Part shown: positions 20,371 through 32,967 of the stretch, one piece after another
Position numbering within the stretch: the stretch's first letter is position 1
How the letters are laid out: the number at the start of each line of letters is the position of its first letter
Source: Nocardia mangyaensis
GTDB taxonomy: Bacteria; Actinomycetota; Actinomycetes; Mycobacteriales; Mycobacteriaceae
Length of the DNA: 64,000 bases
Direction of reading: 5' to 3'
NCBI RefSeq assembly: GCF_001886715.1
Contig: NZ_CP018082.1
Coordinates: 2,666,001 to 2,730,000 of the forward strand
Notes under the pieces: model-generated
Databases searched by the model: none
Told to the model about the DNA's origin: nothing
What the model saw: only the letters and a program-made list of their open reading frames with translations
Program-made: the position numbers and the translations under genes

Positions 20371-20394
20371 CTATAACCCCAGTTGATCTATAAC
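20371..20394. repeat. Direct repeat CTATAAC upstream of ArsR gene
   Basis: CTATAAC occurs at 20371-20377 and again at 20388-20394 (17-bp period) in an AT-richer stretch between the M23 peptidase and ArsR genes. It may be a promoter or an operator half-site pair. No full palindrome is seen. Confidence 0.3.
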
Positions 20395-20493
20395 GATAGT
20401 CTAACGAATCCTTGGCATTCTTGTAGCGACCGGGCGAAATGCCGAGGACTCAAGATCATTGCCGAACCCCTGATTCTCGCGGACACTGATTCA

Positions 20494-20835
20494 GTGGACG
20501 CTAACGGAGTCCGAGCCATCACGGCACTGTCCGACCCCACCCGGCGCGCGATTTTCGAGTCGCTGCCGCAGGGTCCACGCTCGGTGGCCGACCTCGCCGC
20601 CGCCACCGGCATCACCAGCTCGGCGGCCTCCCAGCATCTGCGCGTCCTGCGCGAAGCCCACCTGGTGAGCATGCGCCGCGACGGCAACCGGCACCTCTAC
20701 TCACTCGACCCCCGCGGCCTCAACGATGCCCGCGACTACCTCGACAAGTTCTGGCCCAGCGCGCTGGCCGCCCATGCCGCCGCCCTGCGCGCGGCGGCCG
20801 GTCCCGATGCGCCCGCTCAACCCACCCGGCGATAG
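20494..20835 (+). CDS. ArsR-family transcriptional regulator
   Basis: A 113-residue winged-helix regulator with the order ALSDPTRRAIFESL, SVADLAAATGITSSAASQHL (recognition helix) and the wing RRDGNRHLYSLDP. It lacks the CxC metal site of ArsR/SmtB metal sensors and resembles the SdpR-like subgroup often paired with SRPBCC proteins, though no such partner follows here. The start is uncertain: GTG at 20494 (VDANGVRAITALSDP) fits the family length, but no good ribosome-binding site is seen, and the frame is open back to an ATG at 20383. Its 3' end overlaps the convergent glycosyltransferase gene by 19 bp. Confidence 0.87.
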   Translation: MDANGVRAITALSDPTRRAIFESLPQGPRSVADLAAATGITSSAASQHLRVLREAHLVSMRRDGNRHLYSLDPRGLNDARDYLDKFWPSALAAHAAALRAAAGPDAPAQPTRR

Positions 20836-21791
20836 CGCGTCCGCGACGACTCGGCCCAGTCCTGCTTGTCCAGCTGCGCGTCCACCGCGGCGACCACCTC
20901 GGGCACCCCGATCCGCAACAGGCCGGGGTCGGGGGAGCGGCCCTCCGGATCGCCCACCTGTCCGGCCCACAGCACCGCGTGCCTACCGAGCAGGTGCGCG
21001 GGCGGTCCGCCCCGGCGCGGCGGCGTCGGGCCGAACAGCACCACCGTGCGGGTGCCGAAGGCTGTCGCCAGATGGGCCACGCCGGTGTCACCGCTGATCA
21101 CCAGTGCCGCCTCGGCGACCGTTGCCGCCAGGTCGGTGAGGTTCTGCCTGCCCGCCAGTACCCGGTCGTCGGGCAGGCCCGCCTGTGCGGCCACCTGGCG
21201 CGCGATATCGCGTTCGAACGGATCTCCGGTGACCACCACGTCACGCCCGAGTACCAGCAGGTGCCGCACCACGGCCGCGAATCGTTCCGGTGGCCAGCGT
21301 CGGGCCGGCGCGCCCGCGCCGATGTGCACGACCACGCAGTCGCGGCGGCTGATCGAGGCGACCGGCGGGACGAGGCCCAGGTTGCGGCGATCGGCGGCGA
21401 TGCCCTCGGACTCGAGCAGCTTGCACCAGCGGTCCACCACATGGGCGTCCGGATCCCACCGGGGACCGGCCAGCTTGGGCAGTCCGGGCGCGCGGTGGCC
21501 GATGATCCTGGCGGCGCCGGTATCGGCGAGGGCGCGCGCGCTCGCGCCGTCGGGCCCGTGCAGATTCACCGCCAGCTCGGGCGCCGGGCCGTCCCAGATG
21601 AGGGCGGCCGGATCGGCGATGGCGACCAGCTCGTCGACCGAAGAGATCAGATCGACGATCTGGGTCAGTCGATGCGGCGCCGCCAGCACGATCCGGCTCT
21701 GCGGTTCGGCCCGGCGCAGAGCACGCAGAGCCGGGACCGCGGCGAGTAGTTCACCGAGGCCCCGAGCTTGCAGCACGAGTACAACCGACAC
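20817..21791 (-). CDS. Glycosyltransferase family 9 protein
   Basis: A 324-residue GT9 (ADP-heptose:LPS heptosyltransferase-like) protein. The N-terminal ARGLGELLAAVPALRALR block (~9-26), the VVHIGAGAPARRWPPERFA donor-site region and the late ISGDTGVAHLATAFGTRTVVLFGPT block are hallmark GT9 motifs. Actinobacteria have no LPS, so the acceptor must be another glycan or glycolipid; members occur in many actinobacteria. GTG at 21791 is preceded by AGGAG about 8 nt upstream. It is monocistronic and overlaps the convergent ArsR gene by 19 bp. Confidence 0.9.
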   Translation of the reverse strand: MSVVLVLQARGLGELLAAVPALRALRRAEPQSRIVLAAPHRLTQIVDLISSVDELVAIADPAALIWDGPAPELAVNLHGPDGASARALADTGAARIIGHRAPGLPKLAGPRWDPDAHVVDRWCKLLESEGIAADRRNLGLVPPVASISRRDCVVVHIGAGAPARRWPPERFAAVVRHLLVLGRDVVVTGDPFERDIARQVAAQAGLPDDRVLAGRQNLTDLAATVAEAALVISGDTGVAHLATAFGTRTVVLFGPTPPRRGGPPAHLLGRHAVLWAGQVGDPEGRSPDPGLLRIGVPEVVAAVDAQLDKQDWAESSRTRYRRVG

Positions 21792-21894
21792 TCCCTTCTC
21801 CTACCCGGCTCGAGACCGGGCCAAACGTGCGCGCATCGGCAAGCGTGGCGGTCGTCACCCCGCGAACCCCGGACGCCCATTCGGCCCGTCGTGG

Positions 21895-21913
21895 GTGATC
21901 GCGACACGATCAC
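21895..21913. promoter_or_regulatory. Inverted repeat in the HdeD promoter region
   Basis: GTGATCG-cgaca-CGATCAC has perfect 7-bp arms and lies 52 nt upstream of the HdeD start. A TAATAT (21923-21928) just downstream could be a -10 element, which would place the repeat near -35. It is a candidate operator for a stress-induced gene. Confidence 0.45.
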
Positions 21914-21964
21914 GGCTCCAGCTAATATCGAGAAAACCAGAGCGTATCGGCATAACATCTCGTC

Positions 21965-22549
21965 ATGACGACAAATACCGTGCTGGAGAGCCCAATTGCG
22001 GCTCTTGCCAAGAAGACCTGGCAAACAATCCTGGTGACCGGCCTCCTCGCGGTGGTCCTCGGCATCATCGTGCTCGTGTGGCCCGGTCCGTCGCTGCTCG
22101 TGGCGGGCATTCTTTTCGGCATCTACATGGTGGTCAGCGGCATCTTCCAACTCGTCGCGGCCTTCACCCATCTGCCGAGCACCAGCTTTCGGGTGCTCTC
22201 CTTCATCAGCGGTGTGCTGTCGCTGATCATCGGTGTCTTCTGCTTCCGCGACGACATCACCTCGATCGTGCTGCTCGGCCTTTTCGTCGGCATCGCCTGG
22301 CTGTTCCGCGGCATCGCGGTCCTGTTCGCGGCGCTGTCGGAGGACAGCGTGCCCGGGCGCGGCTGGCAGGTGTTCTACGGCTTGGTCAGCGCGCTCGCCG
22401 GGGTCGTACTGATCGTGTGGCCGATCGGCTCCATGGCCACCCTCATCTGGGTGGTCGGCATCTTCTTGATCGTCATCGGTGTCATGGAGATCATCACCGC
22501 CTTCGGCGTCCGCAAGGACTCGCACCTGTTGGATGAGCAGGCGCTGTAG
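21965..22549 (+). CDS. HdeD-family (DUF308) membrane protein
   Basis: A 194-residue protein with six hydrophobic segments arranged as three helical hairpins. Repeated blocks (LLAVVLGIIVLVWPGPS, ISGVLSLIIGVFCF, VSALAGVVLIVWPIGS) are the internal repeat typical of HdeD. In E. coli HdeD supports acid resistance at high density; the role in actinobacteria is unknown. Its start follows an AT-richer promoter region, and an intrinsic-type terminator follows 26 nt after the stop. Confidence 0.9.
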   Translation: MTTNTVLESPIAALAKKTWQTILVTGLLAVVLGIIVLVWPGPSLLVAGILFGIYMVVSGIFQLVAAFTHLPSTSFRVLSFISGVLSLIIGVFCFRDDITSIVLLGLFVGIAWLFRGIAVLFAALSEDSVPGRGWQVFYGLVSALAGVVLIVWPIGSMATLIWVVGIFLIVIGVMEIITAFGVRKDSHLLDEQAL

Positions 22550-22574
22550 TCCCCGACACGGGAAGAGATCGTCG

Positions 22575-22610
22575 GAAGACGGCCGGTGCCTGCGGGTGCC
22601 GGCCGTTTTC
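22575..22610 (+). terminator. Intrinsic terminator after the HdeD gene
   Basis: A 12-bp stem (gaagacggccgg / ccggccgttttc, one G-U wobble) whose 3' arm ends in TTTT. It is positioned just after the HdeD stop and before the next plus-strand gene. Confidence 0.75.
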
Positions 22611-22631
22611 GGTGAACTACCCTCGGCACCC

Positions 22632-22982
22632 ATGGAATTCGTTTACAACCTGGTGGTCGTCACCCACCTGCTCGGCATGGCCGCGGTCGTCGGCGGCTAT
22701 GTCGCGGCGCGGCCGGTGGTGTCGGAACTGATGGTGTGGGGCGCGCGGGCCCAGCTGATCACCGGGGTGATCCTGGCCGGACTCGCCTCGGGAATCGACT
22801 CGCTCGGCAAGGAGCCCGATACGACCAAGCTGGCCGTGAAACTCGCCATCTCGGTGGCCGTCGCGGCCTTCGCCGAAATCGGCAGGGGCGATGCGAAGCG
22901 GGGCAAACAGATCGACTGGATGACCGACGCCGCCGGTGGGCTCGCGATCGTCAACGTGCTCGTGGCGGTCCTCTGGAACTGA
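22632..22982 (+). CDS. Small conserved membrane protein
   Basis: A 116-residue protein starting MEFVYNLVVVTHLLGMAAVVGG. It has three to four hydrophobic segments (~4-26, ~38-56, ~70-88, ~100-115) separated by short polar loops (DSLGKEPDTTKL, GRGDAKRGKQIDW). Similar short membrane proteins beginning with this H-containing helix are common in mycobacteria and nocardiae, and none is characterised as far as I know. The start is set by the family-like N-terminus; the longer in-frame extension overlaps the upstream terminator. Confidence 0.78.
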   Translation: MEFVYNLVVVTHLLGMAAVVGGYVAARPVVSELMVWGARAQLITGVILAGLASGIDSLGKEPDTTKLAVKLAISVAVAAFAEIGRGDAKRGKQIDWMTDAAGGLAIVNVLVAVLWN

Positions 22983-23015
22983 CGGTTCCACAGGACCGCA
23001 CCACGTCGAGCTCGT

Positions 23016-23822
23016 TCAGCTCGTCGCGCGGGCCCGTCGCGCCAATTCGACCGTCGCCGCGCGCAGATCGCTGATCTCCGAGAGCGGTGTCGCGTACCCG
23101 ACCCTGGTGCGGGCCACGCCGCGGGGTGTCTCGACCCGCAACTGCAGCCCGTAGCGGTCGGCCCGCTCGCAGGTCGCGGCGGTGGCATCGGGGAATCCAC
23201 CCAGGTGCGTGGCCATCGCCAGCAGCGCCTCGGCGTGATCGGCGTTGAGGTGGGCGATGCCGGGGGCGGCCTGCGGGACGATCGGATCCGGTTGCGCGGC
23301 CAGGTATTCCGCGGCCGAGGCCGAATCCATTCGCCCGTACCCGCCGACCCAGCGCACCCGCTGCACGCGCAGCACCCAGAGGGTGAAGTCGTTGTAGTCG
23401 ATGTAGTACCGCGCTGCGGGCACGGCGGCCAGGTGCGCGGCCCGTGCCGCCTCGGCCTCGGCGCCGGTCGGGCGTTCCACCACGCCGGCCAGGGTGATCC
23501 GGGTGCCGGCCAGCGGATCGGCCGGGATGTCGGGTGTCACGATCGCGATGCTCGCCCGCGGATCGCCGGCCAGATTGCGGCCGTGCTCGGCCAGCTTCGA
23601 CACGGTCAGCACGGGGGCGCCGTCGAGCAGCCCGTAGGTGATGAAGGAGGCCCACGGCGCGCCGTCAGCGGTGAGGCTCGCGAGGGTGCCGATATTGGTG
23701 GCCGCCGCGATCGTTCGCGCCTCTTCGGCCGCCGAGGGGCTGGCCTCGTTGGCCAGGGGAGCGGTCGGCAGCGGAATGGCGGGTGCGTCGCCCGGGTCGC
23801 CGTGGTCGAGAGTCATGGCCAC
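23016..23822 (-). CDS. HugZ-like FMN-binding split-barrel protein with DUF2470 domain
   Basis: A 268-residue protein. The N-terminal half is a pyridoxamine-phosphate-oxidase-like split barrel (TLASLTADGAPWASFITYGLLDG ... LTVSKLAEHGRNL). The C-terminal ~80 residues form a DUF2470 domain with IAHLNADHAEALLAMATH. Members of this group include the haem-degrading HugZ proteins and related haem- or flavin-binding oxidoreductases. Haem binding here is an inference from the conserved His in the DUF2470 part. The start overlaps the end of the upstream hydrolase gene by 10 bp, so the two are probably co-transcribed. Confidence 0.85.
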   Translation of the reverse strand: MAMTLDHGDPGDAPAIPLPTAPLANEASPSAAEEARTIAAATNIGTLASLTADGAPWASFITYGLLDGAPVLTVSKLAEHGRNLAGDPRASIAIVTPDIPADPLAGTRITLAGVVERPTGAEAEAARAAHLAAVPAARYYIDYNDFTLWVLRVQRVRWVGGYGRMDSASAAEYLAAQPDPIVPQAAPGIAHLNADHAEALLAMATHLGGFPDATAATCERADRYGLQLRVETPRGVARTRVGYATPLSEISDLRAATVELARRARATS

Positions 23823-25069
23823 AGGGTATCCACCGCGGCCGCTCTGCGGGGTGCGCTCGTCAACCAGCCGCGCAACGCCGCGTAGACGGCGTCATGGTTG
23901 AGCAGGCTGAAATGGTTGGCGGCGGGGACATGCAGCCCGTCGACGGCGTCCAATCCGATGCGCCGGGCGCGCCCGCGACCGGACCCGCTGCCGCCGAGCA
24001 CCATGCCGTCGCCGATGACCATGCCGAGCGGGTGTTTCGGGCTGCGGGTGATCGTGGCGGTGACGAAGTAGTGGTCGACGCCGGCGATCAGCGGCACCTC
24101 CCGCACCGCTCGCGCGCGCAGGGCGTTCACGTCGAGATCGCGCCAGTCCTCGTCGACCAGCGAACCCTGTCGCAGATCCCGGATGCCCGCGCTGCGCCTG
24201 CGCAACAGTCCGCTCAGCGGACGGGTCTCGGGCAGTAGGTCGAGCACGGCCGAGGCGTGGTGGACGAACTGCTCGAGCGGCGCGCCCAGATGCGGGGACC
24301 CCAGGCACACCACTTGCCGGACCGCGCGCACCCACGCGTCGCCCGCGTCCTCGGCCTGATGGCAGGCGCTGCGCGCGACCAGCCCGCCCATCGAATGCCC
24401 GATCAGGCAGATCTCGTGGACCGGCATCGGCCAGCTCGCGACCAGGCGTGCCAGCAGGGCCCGTAGCTGGGCGCCGTTCTCGGAGATGTGCAGGCCGGAA
24501 TTGAAGCGGACGTAGACCGGCGTGTAGCCGAGTTCCTCCTCGAGGCGTTCGCCGTAGGTGGGGCGGCCGCCGAGACGCCAGGCGTGCTCGGTCTCGACGA
24601 GCCCGTGCAACTGCACGACCAAGCGGGTGGTCGGTACGGCGACATGGGCGGCGAGCTGTTCGGGCGGCACCGGTGCGCCGTCGACGCGAAAGGTCATGGG
24701 GGAGGCCAGGATCGGTGCCTCGTCCTCGAGTGTGTCCCCGATGAGTCCCTGGATCGCGGCGAGGACGCCCGCGCCCCACACGGTGCGCGAGGGCGCGGTG
24801 ACGCCGGGCAACTGCACCGCGCTGGCGACCTCGCCCACCACGAACCCGGTCCCGCCGACCACCGCGTACACCCCGTCGGTGATCGCGTCGTGCACGAGTT
24901 TCACCGGGTCGGCCGCGGCGCCCACGCCGACCCGCATCGCCGCGAAGACCCGATCGGAAATGGCGCGGTGGATGGCCGCGATCCCGTCGACCGCACCGAC
25001 GAATTCGTCGCCCGCCAGGCGCGTGAGCGCCTGTACTTCGGCCTGGGACTGGGGGAGCTGCTCGGTCAC
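23813..25069 (-). CDS. Alpha/beta-hydrolase (esterase/lipase-like)
   Basis: A protein of ~418 residues. A ~120-residue helical N-terminal region (DGIAAIHRAISDRVFAAMRVG, then GVYAVVGGTGFVVGEV) precedes an alpha/beta-hydrolase core. The core has VVQLHGLVETEHAW (oxyanion region), the nucleophile elbow LIGHSMGGLVARS (GHSMG), CLGSPHLGAP and a late histidine in VPAANHFSLLNHDAVY. This resembles bacterial lipase/PGAP1-like esterases that act on lipid esters; the substrate is unknown. The start is uncertain: GTG at 25069 (VTEQLPQSQ) looks natural and GTG at 25093 adds eight residues, but neither has a strong ribosome-binding site. It overlaps the HugZ-like gene. Confidence 0.86.
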   Translation of the reverse strand: MTEQLPQSQAEVQALTRLAGDEFVGAVDGIAAIHRAISDRVFAAMRVGVGAAADPVKLVHDAITDGVYAVVGGTGFVVGEVASAVQLPGVTAPSRTVWGAGVLAAIQGLIGDTLEDEAPILASPMTFRVDGAPVPPEQLAAHVAVPTTRLVVQLHGLVETEHAWRLGGRPTYGERLEEELGYTPVYVRFNSGLHISENGAQLRALLARLVASWPMPVHEICLIGHSMGGLVARSACHQAEDAGDAWVRAVRQVVCLGSPHLGAPLEQFVHHASAVLDLLPETRPLSGLLRRRSAGIRDLRQGSLVDEDWRDLDVNALRARAVREVPLIAGVDHYFVTATITRSPKHPLGMVIGDGMVLGGSGSGRGRARRIGLDAVDGLHVPAANHFSLLNHDAVYAALRGWLTSAPRRAAAVDTLWP

Positions 25070-25256
25070 GAGTTTGAGAGTACAACTGTGCACTGAAATA
25101 CGGTGGGGTTGGGTCGCGATCCTCCGTTGTCACAATGGGGGACGCACTCTCTTGTGCTGCCGCCCCGTCGGCTGCCGAGAGGCGAAGGCCTGGCATTTTA
25201 CATTCAGGTACCTGGATATGCGCATCAAACTATGTGGGACGCCCTTGAGTGCCGCA

Positions 25257-25275
25257 TGGTCGGCTACGCCGACCA
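25257..25275 (+). promoter_or_regulatory. Leader hairpin 1 upstream of rox
   Basis: TGGTCGGC-tac-GCCGACCA is a perfect 8-bp stem with a 3-nt loop in the rox upstream region. No poly-U follows, so it looks more like a regulatory structure than a terminator. Confidence 0.5.
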
Positions 25276-25282
25276 AGGCTGA

Positions 25283-27621
<2,339 letters not shown>

Positions 27622-27710
27622 CCCTGGACGTTAGCGGACGTCAGCACCTCGACGCATATGCCGAGGAAGGAGCCAGTGCCGGATGGCATGTCCGGTGCGC
27701 GGCGATGGTT

Positions 27711-27914
27711 GGCGAAAGGGACCACAACCTGATCGCGAATCCGGCGCTCACCGTGGAGGTTCCTGGTGAGACCTATACCGCGAAGGCCGAACTCGTCGAC
27801 GACCCCGAGCGCACCGCACTGTTCGACCGGATGGTCGAACTGCTGCCCGGCTTCGCCGAGTACCGCGAGAAGACCAGTCGCGAGATCCCCGTCTTCGCGG
27901 TGTACCGCACGAGT
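27711..27914 (+). pseudogene. Deazaflavin (F420)-dependent nitroreductase family remnant
   Basis: A short plus-strand stretch encodes HNLIANPALTVEVPGETYTAKAELVDDPERTALFDRMVELLPGFAEYREKTSREIPVFAVYR in broken segments. It closely resembles the C-terminal half of DDN-type nitroreductases (family patterns NLxANPxVTVEV and PGFAEYxxKTxRxIPV). The N-terminal half of the domain and a natural start are missing, and the reading frame runs on past the usual C-terminus without a stop. I interpret it as a decayed gene fragment. It sits in a 410-bp gap between the YdjM-like gene and katG. Confidence 0.72.
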
Positions 27915-27974
27915 TGGTCGCGGGCTCGAGCGGAATGGTTGCCGGGGCGGGTGAGCTGCCCCGAGGTGGGTCAG

Positions 27975-28016
27975 CGAAACACCCTGCGACTCAGCCCGAA
28001 GTCGCAGGGTGTTTCG
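27975..28016 (-). terminator. Terminator of furA-katG operon
   Basis: A perfect 17-bp stem (CGAAACACCCTGCGACT / AGTCGCAGGGTGTTTCG) with an 8-nt loop, 15 nt downstream of the katG stop on the minus strand. Confidence 0.88.
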
Positions 28017-28031
28017 GTACCGCAGGAGAGA

Positions 28032-30708
<2,677 letters not shown>

Positions 30709-30712
<4 letters not shown>

Positions 30713-30720
30713 AATTATGA
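30709..30720. promoter_or_regulatory. Palindrome at the furA start, candidate FurA box/-10
   Basis: TCATAATTATGA is a perfect 12-bp palindrome overlapping the furA start codon. Read leftwards it supplies CATAAT as a likely -10 element. It is a good candidate for an autoregulatory FurA site. Confidence 0.5.
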
Positions 30721-30830
30721 CTCATTCAAGTTAAGAGTGGAAGTGTTTTCGCGAAGAAGATCTGGCGCGTCGGCTCGGGGAGTCGACTACCCTGCCGGGT
30801 GTCCGTTCCTCGAATCGAAGGTGATCAAAA

Positions 30831-31877
30831 GTGACTTCCGTTGTCGATGCCCCCGATGTCGCGTCGAAGGTAGGGCACTACTACCGGGTCGAGGACGTCT
30901 ATGAGGTCGGCCGCGAGAAGGTTCGTGAGTACGCGCGCGCGGTGCAGGACTTCCACCCCGCGCACTGGGACGAGGACGCCGCGACCGCGCTCGGCTACTC
31001 GGGCCTGGTCGCCCCGCTGACCTTCGTCTCGATCCCGGCCATGGCGGCCAATCGCACGCTGTTCGAATCGGTGGTGGTCGGCTACGACATGTTCGTGCAG
31101 ACCGAGCAGGTCTTCGAGCAGCACAAGCCGATCGTGGCGGGCGACCGGCTCGTGGTCGACGTCGAACTGTCCTCGGTGCGGCGGATCGCGGGTAAGGACC
31201 TGATCACCGTCACCAACACCTTCGCCGACGAGTCGGGGGAGACGGTCCACATCATGCACACCACCGTCGTCGGCATCACCGGGGACGACGGCATCGACCC
31301 GGAGATCACCCGCGCGGTGGAGAACGTCATGGTGCACGGGGTGAAGGTGTTCGGCGGTCGTGACGCCGATGACGCCCCGGCCGAGGCGGGCGAGCTGCCG
31401 CGTCGCCCGGAAGGCGAGATCCAGCTCTCGGTCGAAGGCGCCGCACGCGTCCCCGGCACGACGCTCTCGTTCGACGAGCTGACCGTCGGCGACGAACTCC
31501 CACTGCGTGACGCGCGCGTCTCGCGCGGCGATCTGGTCAACTACGCGGGCGTCTCCGGTGACGGCAACCCGATCCACTGGGACGAGAGCATCGCGAAGCT
31601 GGCCGACCTGCCCGATGTCATCGCCCACGGCATGCTCACCATGGGCCTCGGCGCCGGTTTCCTGTCCACTTGGTCCGGCGACCCCGGCGCGGTCACCCGC
31701 TACGGCGTGCGCCTGTCGGCCCCTACCGTGGTCGGCCGCACCGGTGGGCAGGTCGAGTACTCCGGGCGCGTGAAGTCCCTCGACCCGGAAACCCGTACCG
31801 CGGTGATCGCCATCGTGGCCAAGTCCGGCGGTCGCAAGATCTTCGGCCTCGCGACCGCGAGCCTGCGCTTCCGCTGA
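30831..31877 (+). CDS. Fused (3R)-hydroxyacyl-ACP dehydratase HadA/HadB
   Basis: A 348-residue double hot-dog protein. Residues ~15-165 resemble HadA (the substrate-binding FAS1-like dehydratase subunit: GHYYRVEDVYEVGREKVREYA ... HPAHWDED). Residues ~205-345 form a MaoC/HadB domain with the catalytic D and H in GVSGDGNPIHWDE. In mycobacteria HadA and HadB are separate subunits dehydrating FAS-II intermediates of mycolic acids; a fused form is known in related mycolata. This supports a mycolic-acid-producing host. GTG at 30831 has AAGGTGA about 8 nt upstream. Confidence 0.9.
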   Translation: MTSVVDAPDVASKVGHYYRVEDVYEVGREKVREYARAVQDFHPAHWDEDAATALGYSGLVAPLTFVSIPAMAANRTLFESVVVGYDMFVQTEQVFEQHKPIVAGDRLVVDVELSSVRRIAGKDLITVTNTFADESGETVHIMHTTVVGITGDDGIDPEITRAVENVMVHGVKVFGGRDADDAPAEAGELPRRPEGEIQLSVEGAARVPGTTLSFDELTVGDELPLRDARVSRGDLVNYAGVSGDGNPIHWDESIAKLADLPDVIAHGMLTMGLGAGFLSTWSGDPGAVTRYGVRLSAPTVVGRTGGQVEYSGRVKSLDPETRTAVIAIVAKSGGRKIFGLATASLRFR

Positions 31878-31883
31878 TGCCGG

Positions 31884-32885
31884 TCAGGCCGGGACGATGA
31901 CGGTCCCGGCCTCGGCCATCCGCACGGCCGCGTACGCGGGATCCACCAAGGACTCCGGGGTGTGGACACCCGGCGCGGGCTCGGTCCCACGCAGACCGAG
32001 CAGACGTTCGGCACCCAGCGCGATACCGAGAGCGGTCAACGGCCGCTGTCCCGCCGGATGCACGAGGTAGCGGCTCGTACTGAGCGGGTCGCCTGCCAGG
32101 TTGGTGCCGGTGAGGTCGATCCGGATCTCGATCGAGGCGGGTTCACCCCGGCGTCGGCTCGGGGTCTCACCGACCGCGAAGTCGAAGCGGACATTCGCCG
32201 CGCCGGTGGCCAGCGCCACACTGGGCACGTCCGGAATCGCAATGCTGTTGCCGGGGAAGACGGTCCCGTCGACCGCGGACACCGGCGCCCGCACGTCGGA
32301 CTCGGTCAACCAGACGAACACGTCATCGCGGCGGACCAGTCCCGCCGAGGTGACCGTCGACCACCGCTCCAGATCGGCGATCCCCGCCGGTCCGCCGGTA
32401 TCGTTCTCGTCCAGGATCGCCCCGATGCCGATGGTGTCGATGCGGTCGAACTCCTGTGCCGCGTCCAGGACCGCCAAGACGGCCAGTCCGGCGAGAAAGT
32501 GACTGGCGACCAGAATCGGTGCGGCGCTTGCTCGTTGGGCGCCCGCGATCACTTCCGGCCCGATGTCGAGCAATCCGCTGGAGACGCTGAGATACGGCAC
32601 GCCGTGATCCTGCGCGTAGTGCAGCCCGTTGAGACGGTTGTCCCAGAGGGTGGCGATCACGGCCGAGTGGGCTGCTGCGGCGGGGAGTCCCAAGTCGCGT
32701 CGGGTCAGGTCGATCGATACCGCCGTCGCGTGGCCGAGATCGTCGGCGACTCGCCGCGCGCGGTCGAGATCGCGGCCCGCGATCGTCAATGGCAGCGTCG
32801 GATGCCATCGGCGCAGCAGGGCCGCGGTGTCCGACCCGGCCTGCCCTGAACCGCCCAAGATCAGTACAGATGTCTCGTTCTCCAT
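31884..32885 (-). CDS. Saccharopine-dehydrogenase-like NAD(P)-binding protein
   Basis: A 333-residue protein with an N-terminal Rossmann motif SVLILGGSGQAGSDTAALL (~6-24) followed by AGRDLDRARRVADDLG, the pattern of saccharopine dehydrogenase/trans-acting enoyl reductase relatives. The C-terminal part is less conserved and I cannot name a substrate. ATG at 32885 is chosen because GGAGGG lies about 7 nt upstream; the frame is open to 32900. It is divergent from a TetR regulator across a perfect 15-bp palindrome, so it is probably that regulator's main target. Confidence 0.83.
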   Translation of the reverse strand: MENETSVLILGGSGQAGSDTAALLRRWHPTLPLTIAGRDLDRARRVADDLGHATAVSIDLTRRDLGLPAAAAHSAVIATLWDNRLNGLHYAQDHGVPYLSVSSGLLDIGPEVIAGAQRASAAPILVASHFLAGLAVLAVLDAAQEFDRIDTIGIGAILDENDTGGPAGIADLERWSTVTSAGLVRRDDVFVWLTESDVRAPVSAVDGTVFPGNSIAIPDVPSVALATGAANVRFDFAVGETPSRRRGEPASIEIRIDLTGTNLAGDPLSTSRYLVHPAGQRPLTALGIALGAERLLGLRGTEPAPGVHTPESLVDPAYAAVRMAEAGTVIVPA

Positions 32886-32908
32886 GGGACTTCCCTCCAC
32901 GCCGCTAA

Positions 32909-32923
32909 GTTACAATTTGTAAC
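32909..32923. promoter_or_regulatory. Perfect TetR-type operator
   Basis: GTTACAATTTGTAAC is a perfect inverted repeat (7-bp arms, 1-nt centre) in the divergent promoter. A second half-site-like TTTGTAGC follows at ~32930. It lies 23 nt upstream of the reductase start and ~45 nt upstream of the TetR start. Confidence 0.78.
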
Positions 32924-32967
32924 CTACTCTTTGTAGCTAAACTGGGGGTATGACGCAAGGGAGGACG

